In this document: positions 8,073-12,897 of the stretch, piece by piece
How positions within the stretch are numbered: position 1 is the stretch's first letter
How the letters are laid out: each line of letters starts with the position of its first letter
From: Eubacteriales bacterium
Lineage (GTDB): Bacteria; Bacillota_A; Clostridia; Christensenellales; Aristaeellaceae
Assembly: GCA_029974855.1 (NCBI GenBank)
Contig: JARKQO010000500.1
Span: 1-15,487 of the forward strand
Reading direction: 5' to 3'
DNA length: 15,487 bases
Program-made: the position numbers and the translations under genes
The notes under the pieces: generated by a model
What the model saw: the letters and a program-made list of their open reading frames with translations, nothing else
Database searches by the model: none
What the model was told of the DNA's origin: nothing

Positions 8073-8100
8073 CTTTGGCAATGCTCCCTTCCCTTGGCCT

Positions 8101-8161
8101 TTGAGATGGCTGGGGATGATTCCCAATACCCTTCGTGCCTTCCCATGCGAAGCAATCTCAA
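8101..8161 (-). promoter_or_regulatory. Structured 5' leader of the sugar operon (possible three-way junction)
   Basis: In the minus-strand transcript, TTGAGAT (8161-8155) pairs with ATCTCAA (8107-8101) as a perfect 7-bp closing stem. Inside it, CTTCG (8152-8148) pairs with CGAAG (8135-8131), and a GGGA/TCCC hairpin lies at about 8112-8124. The three stems would make a three-way junction about 30 nt before the SDR start codon. It matches no riboswitch I recognise, and the folding is a by-eye inference. Confidence 0.4.
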
Positions 8162-8178
8162 CCTGTGTAATCGTTTGT

Positions 8179-8207
8179 ATTATTCCAGATATACCCTTTT
8201 TTGTCAA
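8179..8207 (-). promoter_or_regulatory. Predicted sigma-A promoter of the sugar/glycosyltransferase operon
   Basis: The minus strand shows TTGACA (8207-8202), a 17-nt spacer and AATAAT (8184-8179): a perfect -35 and a 5/6 -10. Transcription should start near 8172, giving a leader of about 100 nt before the ATG at 8072. Confidence 0.78.
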
Positions 8208-8249
8208 TGCCCGCCAATAATCCCCAGCCCCTTCCTCCGCCCCGGCCTT

Positions 8250-8278
8250 TTTCCCCGGGGGAGTGGAGCCCGGGGAAA
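8250..8278. repeat. Perfect 10-bp inverted repeat between divergent promoters (candidate operator)
   Basis: TTTCCCCGGG (8250-8259) and CCCGGGGAAA (8269-8278) are perfect complements separated by 9 nt. The right arm overlaps the -35/spacer region of the plus-strand promoter for the DnaD gene. Neither strand has a T run after the repeat, so it does not look like a terminator. Confidence 0.65.
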
Positions 8279-8292
8279 GAATATGATATACT
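8264..8292 (+). promoter_or_regulatory. Predicted extended -10 promoter of the dnaD-dnaI operon
   Basis: TGATATACT (8284-8292) is an extended -10 element; the -35 is weak (TGGAGC at 8264-8269, 17-nt spacer). Transcription would begin near 8299, which excludes the in-frame ATG at 8283 as start and makes the ATG at 8298 unlikely. A 13-nt stretch ending in this -10 (AATATGATATACT) is identical to that of the dnaE promoter. Confidence 0.6.
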
Positions 8293-8327
8293 TTCCCATG
8301 AGACCCATCATAAACGAGGTGAATGGT

Positions 8328-9842
8328 TTGCCGCTGTTTCAAAGCGATCAAAGCGCCATGCTCTGGGAGGTCACGGCCCTTCCCAACGCCTTTTTGTGCG
8401 AATACATGCCCGCGGCCCCGGAGGGCTATGTGAAGGTCTATTTGTATGGCCTCATGTACGCCCAGACCACCGCCATGGGGGACAGCCTCACCCTGGCGGA
8501 TGTGGCCAAGGCCCTGTCCATGGAGGAAAGCGACGTGGCCCAGGCCTTCCGCTACTGGGAACGCTGCCGCCTGGTGAGCCGCGTTCAGGACAGCCCCCCC
8601 CAGTACCGCTACCAAAGCGTGCAGCAAACCCTCATCAGCCGCCAGTGCTCCCCCCAGGACGACGCCTATATGGAGTTCGCCCAGGCCCTGTATGCCATCT
8701 TCGGGGAGCGGCGCAAGCTCCACGGCAACGAAACCGTTCTGGCCTACGAGTGGGTGGAGCAGCTGGGCCTGCCCCGGGAGATCGTGCTGATGATGGTACA
8801 GCACCTGGTAAGCACCCGGGGGGTGCAGTTCGGCTTCAAGGAGGGCCAAAAGCTGGCCCTGGAGCTATGCCAGCAGCAGGTTCGCAGCATCGAGGCGGCG
8901 GAGCAGCTCTTCTCCCGCTCCGAGGCGGCCTGGAAGGGCACCCGCAAGGTGCTGCGGCGCATGGGCAAGTACCGGGACCCCAGCCTGGACGAAACCGATT
9001 TGTATGTGAAATGGACCGGGGAGTGGGGCTTTGCCCCCAAGGCCATTGAAAGCGCCTGCTCGGAGATGACCAGCGGCGACCCCAGCTTCAAATACCTGGA
9101 CCGGATTTTGGAGGGGGTGCGCACCCGCAGCGGCGGTGTCCGCCTCAGCGCCGTTCAGGTGGAAAGGCAACTGCTGGACGAGAAGGAGGAGACCCGCCTG
9201 GTCCGGGAGATGCTGACGGCCTGCGGCGTCAAGTCCACGGTGATCGACCAGGGCAAGCGGCTGGTGTACCAGGATATGCTCCAATACGGCGGCCATGAGG
9301 TGGTGCTGCTGGCGGCCCAGGCCGTGGGCCAGCGCCGGGGCGGCCATTCCCTGGACGCGGTGATGGAGCTGCTGGCCGCCTGGAAGGACAAGGGCCTGTC
9401 CACCTCCCAGGAGGTCCGGGACCACCTCCAGACGGTGCAGCGGCAAAACGCGCTGCTGAAGGCCCTGTACCAAAGCGCCGGACGGGAGGCGGCCCCGCGC
9501 CTCAGCGACCGGGAGCTGCTCCAAAAATGGCAGCAGGACTGGGGCTTTGGGGAACCCCTGCTCCAGGCGGCGGCGGCTTTGGCCAAGAACACGGACAAGC
9601 CCCTGCTGTTCATGGACAAGGTGCTGGCCGCCTGGAGGGACAAGGGTATCACCACCCTGGCCCAGGCCCAGGCGGAGAACGCGGGCCACCAGGAGGCCGC
9701 CGCCGCGGCCCGAAGCGGGGCTGGGAGCAAGAGCCCCGGGCCCAAGCAGGTCATCGAGCAGCAATACCAGCAAAGGGCCTACGACCCCGCCGAGTATGAC
9801 GGCCCCAGTGCGGCGGAATTGGAGGAGGCGCGAAAGCTATGA
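8328..9842 (+). CDS. DnaD-domain replication initiation protein (multi-module)
   Basis: A 504-residue relative of DnaD/DnaB, the Bacillota primosome proteins that help load the replicative helicase at origins and restart sites. Residues 1-90 look like the winged-helix N-terminal domain (LPNAFLCEYMPAAPEGYVKVYLY). DnaD-type helical modules follow at about 221-268 (YVKWTGEWGF), 287-360 (GGHEVVLLAAQ...LLAAWKDKGL) and 393-445 (LQKWQQDWGF...MDKVLAAWRDKGI); 113-185 looks like a further divergent module. The C-terminal 55 residues are low in complexity and probably flexible. Start: the TTG at 8328 has GAGG 8 nt upstream and lies below the predicted promoter; the ATG at 8298 has no ribosome binding site. 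The frame is open further upstream, but without homology. The stop overlaps the helicase loader start by 4 nt, which supports a primosomal role. Confidence 0.88.
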   Translation: MPLFQSDQSAMLWEVTALPNAFLCEYMPAAPEGYVKVYLYGLMYAQTTAMGDSLTLADVAKALSMEESDVAQAFRYWERCRLVSRVQDSPPQYRYQSVQQTLISRQCSPQDDAYMEFAQALYAIFGERRKLHGNETVLAYEWVEQLGLPREIVLMMVQHLVSTRGVQFGFKEGQKLALELCQQQVRSIEAAEQLFSRSEAAWKGTRKVLRRMGKYRDPSLDETDLYVKWTGEWGFAPKAIESACSEMTSGDPSFKYLDRILEGVRTRSGGVRLSAVQVERQLLDEKEETRLVREMLTACGVKSTVIDQGKRLVYQDMLQYGGHEVVLLAAQAVGQRRGGHSLDAVMELLAAWKDKGLSTSQEVRDHLQTVQRQNALLKALYQSAGREAAPRLSDRELLQKWQQDWGFGEPLLQAAAALAKNTDKPLLFMDKVLAAWRDKGITTLAQAQAENAGHQEAAAAARSGAGSKSPGPKQVIEQQYQQRAYDPAEYDGPSAAELEEARKL

Positions 9843-10843
9843 CAAGGGATCAGATCGTCCTGGCCATGCAACAGGAATACGCCCTGCGCCGGGAGGACAA
9901 CCAGCGGATCTATGAGGAGCGGGTCCAGGAGGCCTGCGGCCAGTGCCCGGGCCTGCAAGAGCTGCTGGCCGCCCGCAAGGACGCTTTGATGACCGGCATC
10001 CGCCGGGGCATTCTGGCCACCCAGAAAAACCCCCAGGCCAACGCCTCCCTGTCCCAGGCCATGGCCCTGTTTAATGAAAAGATCGCCGCCGCCTTACAGG
10101 CCGGGGGGCAAAGCTCGGAGCGCCTGCAGCCGGTGTTCACCTGTTCCGCCTGCCGGGACGAGGGCTACCTCTACGAGCCCTCCCGCCGGATGTGCGCCTG
10201 CTTTGAGCAGGAGCTGAACCGGCGCATGCTGGCGGAGCTGGGCCTGAGCCCGGCCCGGCCCCAAAGCTTTGAGGCTTTTGACGAGAGCCTCTTCTCCCAG
10301 GAGCCCATGGCCCCCTACGGGGTGAGCCAGCGGCAGATGATGCTGAAAAACCGCAACATCGCCCAGGAATACGCCGACAGCTTCCCGGACACCCCGGTGC
10401 GGGATTTACTGCTGATCGGCCAAAGCGGCCTGGGCAAGACCTACCTGCTTCAGGCCATGGCCCGAAGGCTGGTCCAGCGGGGTATTCTGCCCCTGTACCT
10501 GAGCGCCTACCGCTTCTTTGAAAGCGCCCGCCGGTCCTACATGGACAACGACCCGGAGCCCATGGCGGACATGATGCGCACGCCTCTGCTGCTCCTGGAC
10601 GATCTGGGCACCGAGCCCCTGATGAACAACATCACCGTAACCCAGCTGTTCAATTTGCTCAACGAGCGGCAGATGGCCGGGCGGCATACGGTGATCAGCA
10701 CCAATTTAAGCCTGTCGGAGCTGAAGGAACGCTATACGGAGCGCATCGCCTCCCGCTTGCTGGACGGGCGGGATTGCCGCCGGCTGACCTTCATCGGTCA
10801 GGACATCCGCAAAAAGCTGGTCAAAAATGGGGAGGGGACATGA
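9839..10843 (+). CDS. dnaI: DnaI/DnaC-like AAA+ helicase loader
   Basis: A 334-residue ATPase that loads the replicative DNA helicase. The N-terminal region (about 1-125) is helical and ends in a cysteine cluster, C102, C105, C119 and C121 (CSAC...MCAC), matching the zinc-binding domain of B. subtilis DnaI. The AAA+ domain has Walker A GQSGLGKT (194-201), Walker B LLLDDLG (251-257, D254/D255), a sensor-1 stretch STNLS, and a C-terminal ERIASRLL with the expected arginine finger. Length is close to the family norm (about 310). The ATG overlaps the stop of the DnaD gene (ATGA) and is preceded by GGAGGAGG; the stop in turn overlaps the next start by 4 nt. DnaI is preferred over IstB because of the zinc domain, the DnaD neighbour and the absence of a transposase. 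Confidence 0.93.
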   Translation: MTRDQIVLAMQQEYALRREDNQRIYEERVQEACGQCPGLQELLAARKDALMTGIRRGILATQKNPQANASLSQAMALFNEKIAAALQAGGQSSERLQPVFTCSACRDEGYLYEPSRRMCACFEQELNRRMLAELGLSPARPQSFEAFDESLFSQEPMAPYGVSQRQMMLKNRNIAQEYADSFPDTPVRDLLLIGQSGLGKTYLLQAMARRLVQRGILPLYLSAYRFFESARRSYMDNDPEPMADMMRTPLLLLDDLGTEPLMNNITVTQLFNLLNERQMAGRHTVISTNLSLSELKERYTERIASRLLDGRDCRRLTFIGQDIRKKLVKNGEGT

Positions 10844-11196
10844 ACATCCAGATCTATGTGAACAAGAAGAACCCCGACGTGCTGAAGGCCGAGCGCTTCT
10901 TCAAGGAGCGGCGCATCCCCTACCAGCTTTTGGACCTGAAAAAGCACAGGCTGGGCTCCCGGGAGCTCCAGCTCTTTGCCAAGGCGGCCGGGGCCCGGGC
11001 CTTGGTGGACCGGGAGGGCAGGAAGGCCTTGGAGCGCCCAGTGGCTCACATGACCATCGACAGCCTGATTCTCTCGGAGCTGGAGCAGGACCCCTCCGCC
11101 TTGGTGAGCCCCATCGTGCGCAACGGCAGCCAGATCACCGTGGGGGCCGACGAGGCGGTTTGGAAGGCCTGGGTGGAGAAGGAAGTCCGGGGGTAG
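10840..11196 (+). CDS. ArsC/Spx-fold protein lacking all cysteines
   Basis: A 118-residue protein that aligns by eye over its whole length with the ArsC/Spx/YffB thioredoxin-like family: IQIYVNKKNPDVLKAERFF matches the first strand and helix, and SPIVRNGSQITVGADEAVW matches the C-terminal strand pair. The catalytic positions are lost. Where Spx has CxxC (C10, C13), this protein has N11 and V14, the Arg of CX5R-type enzymes is not seen, and there is no cysteine anywhere. It therefore cannot be a thiol-dependent arsenate reductase and is more likely a binding or regulatory protein. Its ATG overlaps the helicase loader stop (ATGA), with GGGGAGGGG as ribosome binding site, so it is expected to be made with the primosome proteins. 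Its role is unknown. Confidence 0.85.
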   Translation: MNIQIYVNKKNPDVLKAERFFKERRIPYQLLDLKKHRLGSRELQLFAKAAGARALVDREGRKALERPVAHMTIDSLILSELEQDPSALVSPIVRNGSQITVGADEAVWKAWVEKEVRG

Positions 11197-11222
11197 GGGC
11201 AAAGCATAGCCACTTATGATGT

Positions 11223-11235
11223 TTTCGGACCGAAA
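11223..11235. repeat. Short palindrome next to the HAD gene ribosome binding site
   Basis: TTTCGG-A-CCGAAA is a perfect 13-bp palindrome located just after a possible -10 (TATGAT, 11215-11220, no convincing -35) and touching the AAAGGA ribosome binding site of the HAD gene. It could be an operator or a small hairpin; by length alone it could also be chance. Confidence 0.35.
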
Positions 11236-11244
11236 GGAACAGAA

Positions 11245-11910
11245 ATGTTTGAGGGAATTCGCTGGATATTCTTCGATATGGGCAGCACGCTGCTGGACGA
11301 AACCGACTCCTATCAAAGGTGGTTTGCCAACGCCGCCGCCTTGACAAACGGCGGTCTCACAGCGGATGATATCCAAAAGGAATACCACGCCGGCATGGCG
11401 CGATACGAGCCCACCGTGGCCGGCCAGCTAAAGCCCTACGGCTTCACCGGAACCAGCACCAGCCACCTCTACCCCTGCGAATTAGACAAGCCTTATCCTG
11501 AAGCAAAGGCTGTGTTGGAGCGGCTATCTCCAGCGTACCATCTGGGGATTATCGCGAACCAGAAGCCTGGGGCGGTGTCGCGCCTGGAGGGCTATGGACT
11601 CCGCCGGTATTTCGAGATCATCGTGGCTTCGGCAGAAGCGGGATTGGCCAAGCCCGACCCCCGGATTTTTCAACTGGCCTTGCAACAGGCGGGCTGCCAG
11701 CCGGAAGAGGCGGCGATGATAGGGGACCGCCCCGACAATGACATTTACCCGGCAAAGCGCCTGGGAATGAAAACCGTGCGAGTCAAACAAGGGCACGCGG
11801 CCTGCCAGGAACCGCGCTCCGGCGAGTATGAGGCGGATGTGACCATTGAAAGGCTCCGGGAATTGCCGGGCTTGTTCCCGGGCGTGGCCGGACGACCGGA
11901 CAGGACATGA
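11245..11910 (+). CDS. HAD-superfamily hydrolase (DxGST variant)
   Basis: A 221-residue haloacid dehalogenase-like protein. Motif I is IFFDMGSTLLDE: the nucleophile D11 is present, but the second Asp, usually the general acid/base at +2, is G13. Motif II is GIIANQ, with Ala104 where Ser/Thr is usual. Motif III is K136 (AKPDPRIF) and motif IV is GDRPDND (160-166; D161, D166). A helical cap lies between about residues 15 and 85, so this is a C1-cap protein. Such DxG HAD proteins occur in Bacillota, but loss of the acid/base suggests weak or altered phosphatase activity, and the substrate is unknown. The ATG has AAAGGAA upstream. It is separated from the ArsC-like gene by 48 nt and may be read from that operon or from a weak promoter in the gap. 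Confidence 0.88.
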   Translation: MFEGIRWIFFDMGSTLLDETDSYQRWFANAAALTNGGLTADDIQKEYHAGMARYEPTVAGQLKPYGFTGTSTSHLYPCELDKPYPEAKAVLERLSPAYHLGIIANQKPGAVSRLEGYGLRRYFEIIVASAEAGLAKPDPRIFQLALQQAGCQPEEAAMIGDRPDNDIYPAKRLGMKTVRVKQGHAACQEPRSGEYEADVTIERLRELPGLFPGVAGRPDRT

Positions 11911-11922
11911 CCGGCTTTTGCC

Positions 11923-11963
11923 TGACCCTCCCCGACCTCTGCATGACCTTCCCCGCCCCCTGC
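11923..11963 (+). repeat. Two-copy degenerate direct repeat, 21-nt period
   Basis: A 20-nt unit of the form TGACCyTCCCCGmCCyCTGC occurs at 11923-11942 and again at 11944-11963, with three differences. It lies in the non-coding stretch after the HAD gene (11911-12129), which holds nothing else except the two hairpins below and a promoter. Confidence 0.55.
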
Positions 11964-12012
11964 CGGCACCGGCCCTTTCACCGCGTCGCCCGCCCCGGCG
12001 CAGGGGCGGCAA

Positions 12013-12032
12013 GGAAGCTTAAGGAAGCTTCC
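12013..12032. repeat. Perfect 8-bp hairpin without T tail
   Basis: GGAAGCTT (12013-12020) and AAGCTTCC (12025-12032) pair around the loop AAGG. No T run follows on either strand, so it is not a standard terminator, but it may protect the 3' end of the HAD transcript. Confidence 0.55.
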
Positions 12033-12040
12033 GCTTCCCA

Positions 12041-12069
12041 GGGTAGGCAGGGCCTGCCACCCTTGCTTT
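12041..12069 (+). terminator. Possible intrinsic terminator after the HAD gene
   Basis: GGGT-A-GGCAG (12041-12050) pairs with CTGCCACCC (12054-12062) as a 9-bp stem with one bulged A and a 3-nt loop. An interrupted T stretch follows (TTGCTTT, 12063-12069). The tail is weak and runs into the -35 of the next promoter, so efficiency is uncertain. Confidence 0.5.
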
Positions 12070-12095
12070 ACAGGCCAGGGAATCCGTGGTACAAT
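12067..12095 (+). promoter_or_regulatory. Predicted promoter of the small membrane protein gene
   Basis: TTTACA (12067-12072), a 17-nt spacer and TACAAT (12090-12095), with TGG before the -10 giving an extended element. Each hexamer matches consensus at 5 of 6 positions. Transcription would start near 12102, so the ATG at 12094 cannot be used and the ATG at 12130 is supported. Confidence 0.72.
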
Positions 12096-12129
12096 GGGAA
12101 AAATCTTCCAGTACAAAGGAGAAGAAACC

Positions 12130-12300
12130 ATGGCGGCGCTTAGCTTTTTCTTTCCGGTGGTAGGATGGATTCTGTGGGCGGTGAAGAAGGATACCAATCC
12201 CGAGGATGCGGCCAAATGCGCAAAGTGGGCATGGATCGGATTTGGCCTCTATGTGGTCGGGGTTATTTTGAGCAGCTGCTCCGCCCTGTCCGGCTATTGA
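12130..12300 (+). CDS. Small two-helix membrane protein, function unknown
   Basis: A 56-residue protein, MAALSFFFPVVGWILWAVKK followed by a charged loop (DTNPEDAAKCAKW) and a second hydrophobic segment (AWIGFGLYVVGVILSSC). The predicted topology is a hairpin of two membrane helices (about 3-18 and 34-50) with a short polar loop. I recall similar small proteins in Clostridia, often of unknown role, but cannot name a family with confidence. The start is well supported: AAAGGAG lies 8-9 nt upstream and the predicted promoter is about 35 nt upstream; the longer frame from 12094 starts inside the -10 element. It is a one-gene unit, with a strong terminator 37 nt after the stop. Confidence 0.75.
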   Translation: MAALSFFFPVVGWILWAVKKDTNPEDAAKCAKWAWIGFGLYVVGVILSSCSALSGY

Positions 12301-12336
12301 AGCCGGTTTCAGCGTTTGAGGTATTCTCACAAGGCA

Positions 12337-12376
12337 GCATAGGCGCCGCTCCGCGCGGGCCTATGCTTCTTTTTTC
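12337..12376 (+). terminator. Intrinsic terminator after the small membrane protein gene
   Basis: GCATAGGC (12337-12344) pairs with GCCTATGC (12359-12366), extended inward by CCGC/GCGG with one bulged G, for about 12 bp in all. A T-rich tail (TTCTTTTTT) follows at once. It insulates the str operon promoter downstream. Confidence 0.9.
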
Positions 12377-12450
12377 TCATCCCGGAAAATCCGGCAGCCT
12401 CCCGGAGCTCGCCCAACGCCTCCAAACCCCATCCTCCTCTCAAAAAATGA

Positions 12451-12479
12451 TTGACACGCCATTGTTGGCGTGATATGAT
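12451..12479 (+). promoter_or_regulatory. str operon promoter with an 18-bp palindrome in its spacer
   Basis: TTGACA (12451-12456), 17-nt spacer, TATGAT (12474-12479) with TGA in front: a near-consensus promoter with an extended -10. The spacer is almost filled by the palindrome CACGCCATTGTTGGCGTG (12455-12472; 7-bp arms, 4-nt centre), which also covers the last two bases of the -35. The position suits a repressor or a promoter-remodelling activator, but a chance palindrome cannot be excluded. Confidence 0.82.
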
Positions 12480-12501
12480 GCTATAGTTGCCCAGTATCTC
12501 T

Positions 12502-12549
12502 GTTTTTGTGTGCTTTTTTCCGGACAAGATCCAAAGAAACCACAAAAAC
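12502..12549 (+). promoter_or_regulatory. Inverted repeat in the str operon leader
   Basis: GTTTTTGTG (12502-12510) and CACAAAAAC (12541-12549) are perfect 9-bp complements separated by 30 nt, within the leader between the promoter and the L7Ae-like gene. The stem ends about 14 nt before the ribosome binding site, so it could take part in leader regulation; no known leader motif is recognised. Confidence 0.45.
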
Positions 12550-12577
12550 GTTTCGCCCCGGCAAGGAGGGACTTCCC

Positions 12578-12832
12578 ATGGAGCAGGATTTGCGCCAACC
12601 CCAGCGGCGGGTGGTGGGTACCAAGCAGGTCCTTCGGGCTGTGGAGGGCGGCAAGGCCGCCTGCGTGTTCCTCTGCAAGGACGCGGACGACTTTCTCTAC
12701 CGCCGGGTCCAGGCCCTGTGCCAGGAGCGCCGGGTGCCCGTCAAGGTATTGGACAGCATGCGGGAGCTGGGCAAGCTGTGCCAGGTAGGGGTGGATACCG
12801 CCGCCGCCGCGCTGCTGAAGGAGCCCGTGTAA
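12578..12832 (+). CDS. L7Ae-family ribosomal/K-turn RNA-binding protein (YbxF-like)
   Basis: An 84-residue L7Ae/L30e/S12e/Gadd45-fold protein. Key segments are VVGTKQVLRAVEGGKAACVFLCKDAD (12-37), which holds the RNA-binding GTKQ and the A-D turn, and LGKLCQVGVDTAAAALL (64-80), the conserved C-terminal helix. B. subtilis YbxF, encoded between rpoC and rpsL, binds kink-turn RNA and associates with ribosomes; this gene has the same position relative to rpsL. The frame is open from 12506, but the ATG at 12578 is chosen because AAGGAGGG lies 8 nt upstream and the protein then begins at the family N-terminus. It is the first gene of the str operon, 65 nt before rpsL. It could act on the structured leader or intergenic RNA of its own operon, which is speculative. 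Confidence 0.88.
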   Translation: MEQDLRQPQRRVVGTKQVLRAVEGGKAACVFLCKDADDFLYRRVQALCQERRVPVKVLDSMRELGKLCQVGVDTAAAALLKEPV

Positions 12833-12840
12833 CCAATCGC

Positions 12841-12874
12841 CTATAGGACTCCGAGGGTTGCGGAGTGTTTATAG
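12841..12874 (+). repeat. Hairpin between the L7Ae-like gene and rpsL
   Basis: ACTCCG (12848-12853) pairs with CGGAGT (12861-12866) around a 7-nt loop; after an asymmetric 2/3-nt internal loop, CTATA (12841-12845) pairs with TATAG (12870-12874). No T tail follows, so it is not a terminator. It ends shortly before the rpsL ribosome binding site and could be a processing or regulatory element. Confidence 0.5.
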
Positions 12875-12897
12875 ATATTATTTCCGGAGGTGTTTCC

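Noticed and set aside
8101..8161. Hammerhead ribozyme or known riboswitch in the sugar operon leader
   Set aside because: The three-stem layout prompted the check, but the hammerhead core (CUGAUGA/GAAA) and signatures of TPP, purine, glycine and c-di-GMP riboswitches are absent.
8250..8278. Inverted repeat as a bidirectional terminator
   Set aside because: No gene converges on it and neither strand has a T tract after the stem; an operator is a better guess.
7392..8327. N-terminal extension of the DnaD gene
   Set aside because: It is the antisense frame of the SDR gene plus the divergent control region; promoter and ribosome binding site support a start near 8328.
8073..8849. N-terminal extension of the SDR gene
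   Set aside because: The extension runs through the promoter, the inverted repeat and the opposite DnaD gene; the Rossmann motif begins at the ATG at 8072.
9839..10843. IstB-type transposition ATPase
   Set aside because: The AAA+ core is shared, but the N-terminal zinc cluster, the overlapping DnaD gene and lack of an IstA transposase favour a helicase loader.
11907..12143. 78-codon frame after the HAD gene
   Set aside because: No ribosome binding site beyond the HAD stop overlap, composition driven by C-rich repeats, and it crosses a hairpin and the next promoter.
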